Positions 46,615 through 55,925 are shown, counted from the stretch's first letter. The stretch is DNA of 64,000 nt from Clostridiales bacterium (GCA_017545245.1 JAFWPB010000017.1:26307-90306); one strand, 5' to 3'. Notes: generated by a model not told the origin, from the sequence alone. A program made the numbers and translations.

Positions 46615-47559
46615 TTAGAACAAGCTGCTGTCTGTTAGTCGCTTGGAAGCAAAGTTTGCAATCGACAATAACGTGAGATTGATCAAACCTTCGAAGAGAC
46701 CAACGGCTGTCGCGTAACTGTAGTTACCTGATCCGATACCCATTCTGTATACGTATGTCGATACGATATCTGCAGAATCATAGATCATCGGATTGTAAAG
46801 AAGAAATACCTTTTCAAAAGCACCGCCGGATCCGACGAGACCACCGATATCCAGGATCAACAATGTTGTGATCGTAGGAAGGATGGACGGGATCGTGATG
46901 TGCCATACTCTCTGGAAATGACCGGCACCGTCAACGGCAGCCGCTTCATAAAGAGATGGGTTGATATTCGCCATAGCAGCAAGGTAAAGGATCGTGCCCC
47001 AGCCCATGCTCTGCCATACACCCGAAATCGTGAAGATTGCCGGGAACCACTTCGGTACAGAAAGGAATGTAACCTTAGAAGCACCAAAGCTTGCGAGCAA
47101 AGAGTTGATCGGACCGCTTGCGGAAACCAGTTCTTTGATCATACCGCAGACAATAACCATGGAGATAAAGTGCGGAAGATAAGAAACGGTTTGTACGAAT
47201 TTTTTCCAGTGAAGGTTTCTGATTTCGTTGATCAACAGAGCGAAGATCAATGTCAGAGGGAATCGGAAAAGCAAATACGTAATATTCAGTGTAAGAGTAT
47301 TTCGGAATGCTCTCCAGAAAGATTTATCGCCAATAAACTGCTTGAAATACTTTAATCCGCTCCATTCAGATCCGAAGATGCTGGCACCGGCTCTGTAACG
47401 GCGGAAAGCAATGATGTTACCAAACATCGGGATGTAACGGAAGATAACATAGTAAACAACCGGGACAAGAAGCATCAGGTAGATCTGCCAGTACTGGCTG
47501 AAGTGACGCTTGAAATTCGATTTTTTAGCCGGTTGCCATTCTCGTCTATTTAAACTCAT
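46615..47559 (-). CDS. Sugar ABC transporter permease (LplB type)
   Basis: The protein has 314 residues from an ATG at 47559, 9 bases after GGGGAG. The N-terminus has the polar segment and YWQIYLMLLVPVVYYVIF, typical of LplB. Six transmembrane segments and the EAA loop EAAAVDGAGHFQRVWHITIP follow. It is the first gene of the transporter operon; the promoter and operator lie about 100 bp upstream. Confidence 0.94.
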   Translation of the reverse strand: MSLNRREWQPAKKSNFKRHFSQYWQIYLMLLVPVVYYVIFRYIPMFGNIIAFRRYRAGASIFGSEWSGLKYFKQFIGDKSFWRAFRNTLTLNITYLLFRFPLTLIFALLINEIRNLHWKKFVQTVSYLPHFISMVIVCGMIKELVSASGPINSLLASFGASKVTFLSVPKWFPAIFTISGVWQSMGWGTILYLAAMANINPSLYEAAAVDGAGHFQRVWHITIPSILPTITTLLILDIGGLVGSGGAFEKVFLLYNPMIYDSADIVSTYVYRMGIGSGNYSYATAVGLFEGLINLTLLSIANFASKRLTDSSLF

Positions 47560-47659
47560 AAATAACAACTCCCCATAAACTCTTCTCTTTCATACCAACA
47601 CACCCGCGTTTTCGCTTCTGCTTCCAAACTGCTTTGCAGTGGTTTTCGACTGCTTCCAC

Positions 47660-47715
47660 ACTTGTATGCTAGTTGTCTACGAGGACAGAATACCACCATG
47701 CTAGTTACATGTCAA
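47660..47715 (-). promoter_or_regulatory. Promoter and GntR-type operator of the sugar ABC operon
   Basis: TTGACA (47715-47710) and TATTCT (47692-47687) are 17 bases apart on the minus strand. The palindrome ACTTGTATGCTAGT (47660-47673, plus-strand reading) lies just past the expected start point, and a half site ATGCTAGT (47698-47705) sits in the promoter spacer. Both match the sites at 55015, 56486 and 59447, so repression by the GntR protein at 59574 is expected. Confidence 0.8.
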
Positions 47716-47998
47716 TGCTGATCAAGAGATTTTGCGCGGATTTTTTAGCTAACTTGCACAAAAAAACCGGCCCCAAACTCGGCTAAACCGATTCAGCTCT
47801 TCTCTGCCCTGATTCCCAAAAATACTGGTAACTCGATATTTTCCCTCTTTGGTACAGTGCTTTTGCCGCCGTATCGGTCTGACAAATTCAGTTTCACTTT
47901 TCACGAAAATGAATCCAAGACTTTTGTTTAACAGTGCTCTTTGGGCAGGGCAGGGCAAGTAGCGGTCCAGTGCTTTTCGGGCAGGACAGGCAAGGCAG

Positions 47999-48223
47999 AT
48001 AAGTCGGAAATCGCCAAATCGGCAATCACGACTTATATTCTGAGGCGTTTGGCAATTCTTTTTTTGAGAAAGTAAGTCGCAGATCAGCATTTCCCATTCT
48101 CCGACTTAAAAGCACTGTAAAACAGGCAAAAAAGTAAGTCGGGGACCAGCTTTTTCTGGTTCCCGACTTATGTGGTCTCAGAATCGTAAGTCGCAAACGG
48201 GCAAATCCGGTTTTCCGACTTAT
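47999..48223. repeat. Array of four TAAGTCG inverted-repeat units
   Basis: Units TAAGTCG-N22-CGACTTA, each exactly 36 bp, lie at 48000-48035, 48073-48108, 48135-48170 and 48187-48222. The N22 middles differ in sequence. Unit spacings are 73, 62 and 52 bp. The third unit has longer arms (TAAGTCGGG) and an inner CCAG/CTGG stem. AAAAGCACT words occur directly after unit two and at 47856 and 47969. The rest of 47716-47998 shows no gene. Confidence 0.88.
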
Positions 48224-48245
48224 CTGCACGGTTTCCGGATTGTCC

Positions 48246-51200
48246 TTAGTACTTCACGAGTTCCAGCTTCATCTCGATCTTTGTCGAGCTGCCCGTGGAG
48301 AGGCTGTGTGTAAATACCACTTCGAGTTCGTCCACATAGCTTTCAACGCTGAGCTTCACCTTCTGTTCAGAGCCGAGAGTGATCTGCTGCTGGGCATAAA
48401 CCTTACCTGTGCTCTTCTCTTTCAGTGTTACCGTAATCGTCTTACCGGAGTATGTCGATGCAGCAGGAACAGCCAGTTCTGCATAAGATACATATCCGTA
48501 TGGTCTTGCAGAGTATGCTTTGCCGGATACCACATAGTTGCCGGCATCGAGTTTCACGGCCTGGCGGCAGTAATTGAGGCCGCCTACGGTATGTCTGTAC
48601 GGCAATCCGGAGTCGTTCTTTTTCATAAAGAAATCGTATTCATTACCTACTGTGACACGGATGTTGTTGAAATCCTTCTTGGCATTTGTGACATCCGAAT
48701 CGTTTACGAGAGTATCCAGATCCAGATCGTTACATCCCCAGAACTGGATACGCGGTCTGACACCCATTTCCGATCCGATGTAACCCGAGAAACGGAGCTT
48801 TCCACAGCCGGTGCAATCGGTAAACCTGATTTCTGCAGCGCCATTGATCATCAGGAACTGTCTGGAAGAATAAGAGGTCGTTCCGAGATTGCAGCCGTCA
48901 AACCGGATGACAGGCGCACCCTGTGACATAGAAGTTGTTTTCACGCAGGAGCTGTTGGCATTGATGCCGAACTTAACACTTTTACAGATCAGTTGCGGCG
49001 AGTTACCCGGACCTGCAGAATCTCTTCTTGCCTGGTTGTTGAAGTCGAAGAAGAAAGCATTACCGGCCTTTGGAATGATGGAACCACCGGTTATGGCAAT
49101 GCTTGTACCCCTAATGTAGTAGAAAGCATCTCCTGTGAAGTTCGTGATGTCTGTGTTGAGGAATCTCCAGTTTACCGCCTGCGCATCATCCAGTGTAAAC
49201 AACTGGCAAGGCACGGAATCAGTTCCACAATCATCGATCTTGCAATCCGAGAATGTGAATTCAGAAAGCATAACGGTCGATTCGATCGAGTACAAAACTC
49301 TTTTCCAATTCTTGAAGGAGCAGGAGAAAAATTGCATTCTCTGTGTTCCGTCCGTGTTTTTACCTTCTTTGTTCTTGTTATTCATCTTGAGCGTCATGAA
49401 GGTGTTGTTATTATTTCCGATAAAAGTAATGTTACGGAATGTCGTGAACGCGAATGGGACAGTAGTGTTGGACTGGTCCTTGACCTCACTGTCAAACATG
49501 ATGCCATTGTTTACGAATTCGATGATCGTGTTGTCACTGCCGGCTCCACTGACTTCGAATTTGCAGTACTTTAATCCCAGAGACTCGTCGATGACGGGAC
49601 CTTCAATTCTGTATACCCCACTTGGAATGTAGATAGCTTGTGAGCTCTTCCAGGAATTGGAATTTTTATCGAAATCAGCAGCTGCTTTAAACATTGCCCG
49701 AAAAGCACTTGTGCAGTCCGTCTTACCATCAGCAACGGCGCCGAAATCCTGTGGCTTCAAAGAACCGGTTCTGCTGGTCTCTTCGCCGGCATCCACTTCC
49801 ACGGATGTATATCCGTCGGACGGCGAACTGACTACCGGTACAGGAGCTGTATCAGCAACAGGGTTCCTGGACTTTAGGATCTGAAGATTCATCTTGATGT
49901 TCACAGGAGCAGATGTCAAGAAACTCTGCTTGACAGTAACTTCTAATTCCTCCACATCTCTGTTGATGTCGATCTTATAAGTCCTACCGGCGCCAAGTGT
50001 GACGTTCTGTTCACCCAGTTTCTGGCCCGTGATCTTATCCTTGAAAGTCACGTTGACCGTTTTTCCCTTGTAAGTAGTATTCTCCGGTACTGTCAATTCT
50101 GCATATCGGATATATCCATACGGGTATGTCGAATAAGAATGTGCTTCCGGATAAACGTAATCGAAATCATCCAGGTTTACCAGCTGACGGCAGTCTTTCA
50201 ATCCGGATGCGTTATGCAGGAAGCGCTTCATGCTTCCCGAATTGTTCTTCAGATAAAAATCAAAAGAATCATCTATGGTGACACGAACGCAGTTCGCATC
50301 CGTCGCCGGATTGGTGATATTTGCTTTTTTTGCCAGAGAATCGGGCTTAATATCCGCGCAGCCATAGAATCTGACTCTCGGCTTCAGAGTGCTTCCGGAA
50401 GTGATTTTGCTATAGATACTTAAACTGGCACTATCCATACAGTCCTGGAAAATAAAATCTCCTCCACCGTTAATGATAAGTCCGTTCGGAGTTTCATTGG
50501 CAATCGTACCCATTCCTGTATTCTTGAAGTATGCGATCGGATAGTCTTGAGAAATACTTGTTGTTTTTACGCAGCAAGTCGTACCTCTCAATTCGAATCT
50601 GGCATTTTCACAGATCAGATGCGGTGTTGTTTTCGATCCAGCACTGAGATTTCTTGAGGAATCCGAAAAATCGAAGAAGAATACACATCCGGTACTCGGA
50701 ATAATAGAACCACCGGTTACGCGAACGATAGCTCCGCTTTTATAGTAGAAGCAGTCTCCGTTGAAACTTTCGATATCTGTATACCAGCTATTCAATTTCA
50801 ATACTTTCTTATCGTCCAGCACGAACATCTTGCTCATGTTGGATTCCGTTCCGCAGGATGTGATCTTACAGTAAGCAAGCTCGATCTCGGAGATCATGCC
50901 GGAAGATCTCTCAGTGTAAAGGATGTGCTTGAAGCCCTTGAATGAGCAAGAAACAAAGCGGATCCTCTGCAATTCTGGCTTCTTGATCTGACTTGTCAGA
51001 TCCGTCTTCGGAAGACTCAGCAACGTATTGTTCTGATTTCCGAAAAATCCGATGTTACTGAAGGTCGTAAATACAAAAGGTGAGCAGGCGCTGGCATCAA
51101 ATAGTGTTCCGTCTCTGTCGAAGGTGATGCGTGTGCTTTCTCTTCCGGATCCATAGACCTCGAATACACAGTTATCGATATTCATGGACGAATCGATAAT

Positions 51201-52994
51201 GCTGCCATGGATCACATAGTGTCCGCTCGGAATATAGATCGGCTTCGCCCGACGGATTCCATCGGATACGGTTCCGCCATCGTAAGCGTCCTTAAACAGC
51301 TTTCTGAAAGCCTGGGTGCAATCTGTGTTTCCTTTACCGATTTCTGCGTATTTGTCAGGAGTCAGCGCTCCGGATATGCTGGATCCGTTGTTGATCTGCG
51401 ATTTAACTGCTACAGATATGGTTTCGGTCTTACCGCCATAGGTTACCGTGATCTTGGTGTTGCCTTCTTTCAAGCCCGCGACAGAGCCATCTGCATATAC
51501 AGTGGCAATGCTCGCATCTGCGGATTTAAAAGTTGCGCCGTTTACTGTAACTTCTTTACCATTATCCACGAAGCGGATATCTCCAAACGTCCCCTTCATG
51601 ATCTCAAGCGTGGTAGATTTCAGCTTAGCCGTTACCGGGGGCGGGGTAGGTGTATCCGTTGCTTTCTTGGTAGGAGTCAGTGTTGTTGTCAGATTTGTTG
51701 GCTTCACCGTCGGTTTCTTTATCGGTGTTGCGGTCAGCTTAGAAGCAGATGTCACCGTTGGTTTTGCAGAAGACGTCGGCTTACCGGAAGTTGTTGGCTT
51801 GGCTATAGGAGAAACTGCTGCCGTCGGCTGCTTCGTACCAGTTGGCTTCACCGTCGGTTTCTTTATCGGTGTTACGGTCAGCTTAGAAGCAGATGTCACC
51901 GTTGGTTTTGCAGAAGACGTCGGCTTACCGGAAGTTGTTGGCTTGGCTATAGGAGAAACTGCTGCCGTCGGCTGCTTCGTACCAGTTGGCTTCACCGTCG
52001 GTTTTGCCGCCGATGTAGCCGTAGGTTTGGTCGTCGCTTTCGCTACAGTCGTATTTGTAGGCTTCGGATTCTCAACATCAGGGCGGAGCGTATACGTCGT
52101 GTCTCTTTCTTCCGATACCGGATTGCCACGAAGGATCCCGTATTCAGAACAAATCATTCCAAACTCCTCGGATGTCGCGAAGTTGTTGAAGATGCGCTCT
52201 TTAGTGCTTCCGTTCTTCATTTCTTTCATCCAGAAATTGAAACCGTCTTCTTCTGCTTCTCGTCCCATCATCGCGTTATACAAGTCATGGATATATTCCG
52301 AATAGAACTTATTACTGTTCTCATATTCCTTCGAGAAGAAGAAACCATACGCTGCCTGTGTGCCGGAGATATTTCCGCTCAGAAGCTGTGTCGTCCAATA
52401 CATCATGCCGTCTTTGTCACACTTTCGGCCGAGTACAACATTGTAGAGTCTCTCAACAAAGAAGTTCGTCCGGATAACGTTATTGAAATCGTATTCCGGA
52501 TTATGCGTTCCCGCTACGACGTCAAAAGAACTGCAGAGGTTGAAGAACTCAAGTGAATTGGCAAATCCTGAAAACACCTGGGCACGGGTCATGCCGTCGT
52601 CCATGCTCTTGACCCAGAACTTCAGGCCTTCACTGTCCGCCTCTCTTCCAAAGAAAGCGTCGTACATGACCTCCACATATTCCGTATTGGTATAACTCTT
52701 ATTCTGAAGTTCAGGACTGAAGATAAATCCGGATGCCACGGCAACACCGGTCTCCTTCTTATTCTGGAGTTCATCAGTCCAGTAGTTCAATCCGTCGTAA
52801 TCGGGATCCCTTTTCAGGCAGACCCGGTAGAGTCTGCTCACAAACTCGCAGATCTCCGCATCCTCGCCAGCTTCTTCACTGGTCTGTGCATCCACGTCAG
52901 CCGCTTTTGCCATTGCTGTGAAAAATGGGACGCTCGCGAATGCTAAAACAGCTGCCAATAATATTGACGCAGCCTTAAGCCATCTCTTTTTCAT
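48246..52994 (-). CDS. Secreted multidomain protein: DUF4214 repeats, Thr/Pro linker, Big_2-like and two pectate-lyase-like beta-helices
   Basis: The protein has 1582 residues. A signal peptide (1-32) is followed by about four DUF4214 units (about 45-300; FVSRLYRVCLKRDPDYDGL and YDAFFGREADSEGLKFW). A Lys/Pro/Thr linker (about 315-455) holds a 48-residue tandem repeat. A Big_2-like domain (about 460-535) comes next, then two homologous modules of about 500 residues (about 545-1060 and 1090-1582). Each module starts with a pectate-lyase-superfamily segment; the second reads DFGAVADGKTDCTSAFRAMF. The beta-helix repeats fit a polygalacturonase- or lyase-like fold, but I could not identify catalytic residues, so binding is also possible. 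There is no sortase motif. It lies beside a sugar transporter and hexuronate genes, suggesting action on pectic or xylan material. Confidence 0.85.
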   Translation of the reverse strand: MKKRWLKAASILLAAVLAFASVPFFTAMAKAADVDAQTSEEAGEDAEICEFVSRLYRVCLKRDPDYDGLNYWTDELQNKKETGVAVASGFIFSPELQNKSYTNTEYVEVMYDAFFGREADSEGLKFWVKSMDDGMTRAQVFSGFANSLEFFNLCSSFDVVAGTHNPEYDFNNVIRTNFFVERLYNVVLGRKCDKDGMMYWTTQLLSGNISGTQAAYGFFFSKEYENSNKFYSEYIHDLYNAMMGREAEEDGFNFWMKEMKNGSTKERIFNNFATSEEFGMICSEYGILRGNPVSEERDTTYTLRPDVENPKPTNTTVAKATTKPTATSAAKPTVKPTGTKQPTAAVSPIAKPTTSGKPTSSAKPTVTSASKLTVTPIKKPTVKPTGTKQPTAAVSPIAKPTTSGKPTSSAKPTVTSASKLTATPIKKPTVKPTNLTTTLTPTKKATDTPTPPPVTAKLKSTTLEIMKGTFGDIRFVDNGKEVTVNGATFKSADASIATVYADGSVAGLKEGNTKITVTYGGKTETISVAVKSQINNGSSISGALTPDKYAEIGKGNTDCTQAFRKLFKDAYDGGTVSDGIRRAKPIYIPSGHYVIHGSIIDSSMNIDNCVFEVYGSGRESTRITFDRDGTLFDASACSPFVFTTFSNIGFFGNQNNTLLSLPKTDLTSQIKKPELQRIRFVSCSFKGFKHILYTERSSGMISEIELAYCKITSCGTESNMSKMFVLDDKKVLKLNSWYTDIESFNGDCFYYKSGAIVRVTGGSIIPSTGCVFFFDFSDSSRNLSAGSKTTPHLICENARFELRGTTCCVKTTSISQDYPIAYFKNTGMGTIANETPNGLIINGGGDFIFQDCMDSASLSIYSKITSGSTLKPRVRFYGCADIKPDSLAKKANITNPATDANCVRVTIDDSFDFYLKNNSGSMKRFLHNASGLKDCRQLVNLDDFDYVYPEAHSYSTYPYGYIRYAELTVPENTTYKGKTVNVTFKDKITGQKLGEQNVTLGAGRTYKIDINRDVEELEVTVKQSFLTSAPVNIKMNLQILKSRNPVADTAPVPVVSSPSDGYTSVEVDAGEETSRTGSLKPQDFGAVADGKTDCTSAFRAMFKAAADFDKNSNSWKSSQAIYIPSGVYRIEGPVIDESLGLKYCKFEVSGAGSDNTIIEFVNNGIMFDSEVKDQSNTTVPFAFTTFRNITFIGNNNNTFMTLKMNNKNKEGKNTDGTQRMQFFSCSFKNWKRVLYSIESTVMLSEFTFSDCKIDDCGTDSVPCQLFTLDDAQAVNWRFLNTDITNFTGDAFYYIRGTSIAITGGSIIPKAGNAFFFDFNNQARRDSAGPGNSPQLICKSVKFGINANSSCVKTTSMSQGAPVIRFDGCNLGTTSYSSRQFLMINGAAEIRFTDCTGCGKLRFSGYIGSEMGVRPRIQFWGCNDLDLDTLVNDSDVTNAKKDFNNIRVTVGNEYDFFMKKNDSGLPYRHTVGGLNYCRQAVKLDAGNYVVSGKAYSARPYGYVSYAELAVPAASTYSGKTITVTLKEKSTGKVYAQQQITLGSEQKVKLSVESYVDELEVVFTHSLSTGSSTKIEMKLELVKY
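51697..52008. repeat. 144-bp tandem repeat within the secreted protein gene
   Basis: Two almost identical 144-bp copies (51697-51840 and 51841-51984; I noticed one base difference) and a partial third (from 51985) encode a 48-residue Thr/Pro/Lys/Ser linker unit. Such near-identity indicates recent duplication by slippage or recombination, and linker length may vary between strains. Confidence 0.9.
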
Positions 52995-53047
52995 TTTTCT
53001 CTAATCTCCTTCTTCGCTTTGCGAATAACCCTCTAACGCCCTTATAA

Positions 53048-53153
53048 ATCAGAACGACCACTTCGCACTGATCGTTCTGATTGAAAAAAAGATCTCACAG
53101 TCCGCAACAGAAACACCTCGAATCTTGATATGTCTCTCCAAAACATATCAAGA
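53048..53153 (-). promoter_or_regulatory. Two strong hairpins in the leader of the 1582-residue protein gene
   Basis: ATCAGAACGA-N14-TCGTTCTGAT (53048-53081) and TCTTGATATGT-N9-ACATATCAAGA (53123-53153) are perfect inverted repeats. An extended -10 (TGCTAAAAT, minus strand, near 53213) would place both in a leader of about 200 nt. Neither has a T tail. They may protect the mRNA, bind a protein or act as operators. Nothing else is apparent in the 365-bp gap 52995-53359 apart from a terminator at 53281. Confidence 0.6.
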
Positions 53154-53280
53154 GCCAATAATGATTCACTGATATCCGATCCCGTTTTTCATTTCATAAG
53201 GATAATTTATTTTAGCATCCTCGTTCACAATTTGTACATAGTTTTATCAAATTTACGCCATAATTTGAATAATAACGCAG

Positions 53281-53330
53281 AAAAAAGACACATCGCAAGC
53301 CATGCATCGCCTGGCTATTGGTATGTCTTT
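53281..53330 (-). terminator. Terminator after the 53360-54889 esterase gene
   Basis: On the minus strand AAAGACA and TGTCTTT pair, with an inner AGCCA/TGGCT stem, followed by a run of six T. It separates the esterase gene from the next minus-strand unit. Confidence 0.8.
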
Positions 53331-53359
53331 CAAGTTAAAGTCTGAAAATGTGATGTATA

Positions 53360-54889
53360 TTAGTAGAAAAGTTTTTCTGCAATCCTGGCAAGGCGGGCAC
53401 CGAGCTCGCTCTTTTTCTGCGGGTGCAGTTCAAGCGGTGCACCGAGGTCGCGCGCGGACACGACTGCGCAAAGTGGCACTTCTTTTTCTGCCGCGCGTTG
53501 CTGCTCCTGGATCGCTGCCCAGAATTCCGGCTGCTCGCCGCTGATTGGATCGGAATAGTCGCACATCTCGACGCAAATTATCGGGAGCTCCTCACCAAAC
53601 CACTTCCGCCAGTAAGCAACCATACTGCTGAACTTCTCGTTATAGCGCGAAGGATCGCCACAGTTCGACTCACCCTGATACCACCAGATTCCCTTGAAAG
53701 TCAGATCTCTGAGCGGACGGACAGACGTCTCGAAAAGCGCTGTCGGAATGACCTGTCCGCGAAGTCCCGGGAGAGACGGCGTCGCGCTCTTTTGCCCATA
53801 GAAAAGGCGCCATGTTCCGGAAAGCTCGACAGTCTCGCTACCGCAGCGGATATAATACGGGTGCTCGGCGACGAAGCCGCCATCGCCCCACTCGATCAAA
53901 AGACGTACACAGATCAGGTTCCGGCCCTTTTTCAGAATACGGCCGTCGAATGGATATTTTCTCGGCGGGTAGCGGTACTCTGTCTTTCCAACAAGCTGCC
54001 CGTTCACGAAAGTCTGGTCTGCATCGATCAGGTCACCGAGGTAGAGGAACGCATCCTCGACCGGCTCCTGCTGAAGTTCGAATTCTTTGTAGCACCACAC
54101 GATGCCCTGGTAGCCGCGGCCCTCCTTCTCAAGAAGGATCCCCGGGAACGTAATCTCCGTCGCACCCTCCGGTATAGCAGACGGATACTCCGCATCATCC
54201 CCCGACTCCAGTGCTTTTCGCCAGGACGCATTTTTCGCCTCCTGTTCCTGAAGGTACTTGGCAAGTACACCGTCACCAACAAAAGGCGCATAGATCTTCT
54301 CAAAATCGCCAAATTCAGAAAGCAGTCCGGCCGGCATCCAAGCCTCGATCGTGGATCCACCCTGTGCCGCCAAAACCAGTCCGATCGGCACCTGATGTGC
54401 ATCATAGAGACGCTTAGCGCTGAAAAAACCGACTGCACTCATCTCTGCAAGTTTCTCGCCCGAAGCCCGCGTCCAGGAAAGCTTCGGAAGCTCCGGCGGA
54501 TTTTCGGAACAGATCTGGAACTGCGGCGTCACGCGATACTGCCGGATATAAGGATAATCCGAAGCATCGATCTCCTCTGCCGAAATGTCGCGCGTGCGAT
54601 AGACAGGAAGCTCCATATTTGACTGTCCCGATAGATAATACACATCACCGAAGCACACATCCTCGAGCACGATCTTTGTACTGCCCGACACCTCGATCCG
54701 GCAGTCTGTCACCGCTTCGTGCGCAGGAAGCTTCACCAGAAACTTCCCGTCGGTCACTTCCGCGTCGTACACTTTATTTTCAAAAAGCACTTGGACCGTG
54801 CTTTGCTGTGTTTCTTTGCCCCAGATGGCACACTCTTTGTCCCTTTGAAGGACCATGCCGCTACTGAAAATTCCTGCCAATTCTGTCAT
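53360..54889 (-). CDS. Sialate O-acetylesterase-family carbohydrate esterase
   Basis: The protein has 509 residues. The ATG at 54889 follows GAAGG by about 10 bases; an ATG at 54916 lacks a site. It begins with MTELAGIFSSGMVLQRD, typical for the family, and there is no signal peptide, so it acts inside the cell. The SGNH-like hydrolase region has YLSGQSNMELPV (nucleophile Ser) and WYQGESNCGDPSRY. A beta-sandwich insert lies at about 230-380. In glycan loci such enzymes remove acetyl groups from imported xylan or rhamnogalacturonan fragments; true sialate activity is unlikely given the neighbours. It is divergent from the YesL-like gene. Confidence 0.9.
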   Translation of the reverse strand: MTELAGIFSSGMVLQRDKECAIWGKETQQSTVQVLFENKVYDAEVTDGKFLVKLPAHEAVTDCRIEVSGSTKIVLEDVCFGDVYYLSGQSNMELPVYRTRDISAEEIDASDYPYIRQYRVTPQFQICSENPPELPKLSWTRASGEKLAEMSAVGFFSAKRLYDAHQVPIGLVLAAQGGSTIEAWMPAGLLSEFGDFEKIYAPFVGDGVLAKYLQEQEAKNASWRKALESGDDAEYPSAIPEGATEITFPGILLEKEGRGYQGIVWCYKEFELQQEPVEDAFLYLGDLIDADQTFVNGQLVGKTEYRYPPRKYPFDGRILKKGRNLICVRLLIEWGDGGFVAEHPYYIRCGSETVELSGTWRLFYGQKSATPSLPGLRGQVIPTALFETSVRPLRDLTFKGIWWYQGESNCGDPSRYNEKFSSMVAYWRKWFGEELPIICVEMCDYSDPISGEQPEFWAAIQEQQRAAEKEVPLCAVVSARDLGAPLELHPQKKSELGARLARIAEKLFY

Positions 54890-54991
54890 TTCTTTAGTAC
54901 CTTCTTTTGCTTCCATGAATTGAATCTAACCCAAAAGCCTTCTACAAAAGCACTTGGACGCGGTATTCACGTAAAGAGTAACACAAAAGTT

Positions 54992-55026
54992 TTCGACTTT
55001 CCATATCTTTAATGCTAGTATGCAAG
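54992..55026 (+). promoter_or_regulatory. Promoter/operator of the YesL-like gene
   Basis: TTCGAC (54992) and an extended -10 TGCTAGTAT (TAGTAT at 55016-55021) are 18 bases apart. The palindrome CTAGTATGCAAG (55015-55026) overlaps the -10 and matches the other GntR-type sites. It lies between divergent genes, so the esterase gene may also be controlled. Confidence 0.7.
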
Positions 55027-55091
55027 ATTTTATTTTTCACTTGTTTTTTCCTCTGCTTCCGTCTAATATATTCACGAAAAGGAGTGACACT

Positions 55092-55925
55092 ATGAGCGAA
55101 GATTTCAACGAAAAAATCTCTAAGGGTAAGTTCTACCGGTTAGGCGACAAGCTCGGCGACATTATGATCCTGAGTTTGCTGTGGCTTATCTGCTCGCTTC
55201 CGGTCATCACAATGGGCACCGCCTCAAGTGCACTTTACTATGCCGTACACAAGCGCTTTTACGACCGGTCCGAAACTCCGGCACGTGACTTCTGGCGCTC
55301 TTTCAAGCAGAACCTCAAGCAGGGCATCCCGCTTAACATCGTTCTTCTTCTCTACGGCGCGGTCGCCTCTTTTAACATTTATTTTGCCATTGCCGGATGG
55401 AACGGCTTGACACTTCCGACCTGGTATGCGCCGATCGCAGGCCTTCTCGCACTGCCTTTCCTCTGCACGGTGCCGTACACGTTCCCGTACCTGGCCCGCT
55501 TCAAAGGCACATTCAAAAACATCCTGTTCCACAGTTTCACTTTCGCGACCATGTATCCGAAGCACACATTCCTGGTGTGGTTATACATTCTCGTAAGTCT
55601 CGCGTTGATGATCGTTTTCTTCCCGAGTCTTCTGTTCATGCCGTTCACATGCTGCTATCTTTGCTGGCGTGCGCTCGAAAAGGACTTTGGCTACGCTTTG
55701 ATCCTGAAGGATAAGCGTGAGCATCCGGAGAGATACGCCGAGGAGAACGCCGCGAAGTCCAAGGACGAGGATGAGCTGGATGAGGACGAAGACGAAGAGG
55801 ATGAGGAGTCTGATGAATCCGATGAGGACGATTCCGACGATGATACTGAAGACGATGATGAAGAATCGGAAGAAGACAGTGAGATTGAAGACGAAGAAGA
55901 CGAATCTGACGAGGAAAATACTTGA
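55092..55925 (+). CDS. YesL-like DUF624 membrane protein with a long acidic tail
   Basis: The protein has 277 residues from the ATG at 55092 (AAGGAG 7 bases upstream). Residues 1-205 are a DUF624 domain: GDIMILSLLWLICSLPVIT and about five transmembrane segments. DUF624 (YesL) proteins accompany LplABC-type sugar transporters, with no proven function. Residues about 220-277 are almost only Asp, Glu and Ser, an unusual tail for this family, which normally ends shortly after the last helix. The GntR-type operator upstream ties it to the hexuronate regulon. Confidence 0.88.
   Translation: MSEDFNEKISKGKFYRLGDKLGDIMILSLLWLICSLPVITMGTASSALYYAVHKRFYDRSETPARDFWRSFKQNLKQGIPLNIVLLLYGAVASFNIYFAIAGWNGLTLPTWYAPIAGLLALPFLCTVPYTFPYLARFKGTFKNILFHSFTFATMYPKHTFLVWLYILVSLALMIVFFPSLLFMPFTCCYLCWRALEKDFGYALILKDKREHPERYAEENAAKSKDEDELDEDEDEEDEESDESDEDDSDDDTEDDDEESEEDSEIEDEEDESDEENT

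Noticed and set aside
47660..47673. CcpA cre sites as explanation of the palindromes in the hexuronate locus
   Set aside because: The sites do not fit TGWAAGCGNTWNCA; their core fits a FadR-type GntR operator, and such a regulator is encoded in the locus.
47999..48223. CRISPR array
   Set aside because: The conserved parts are only 7 bp and paired as inverted arms; gaps vary in steps of about 10 bp and there is no direct repeat of 23 bp or more and no cas gene.
51207..52556. Plus-strand 449-codon frame over the linker repeat, rich in Arg and Cys
   Set aside because: It is a shadow of the repetitive Thr/Pro linker of the secreted protein on the minus strand, with no ribosome site or domain.
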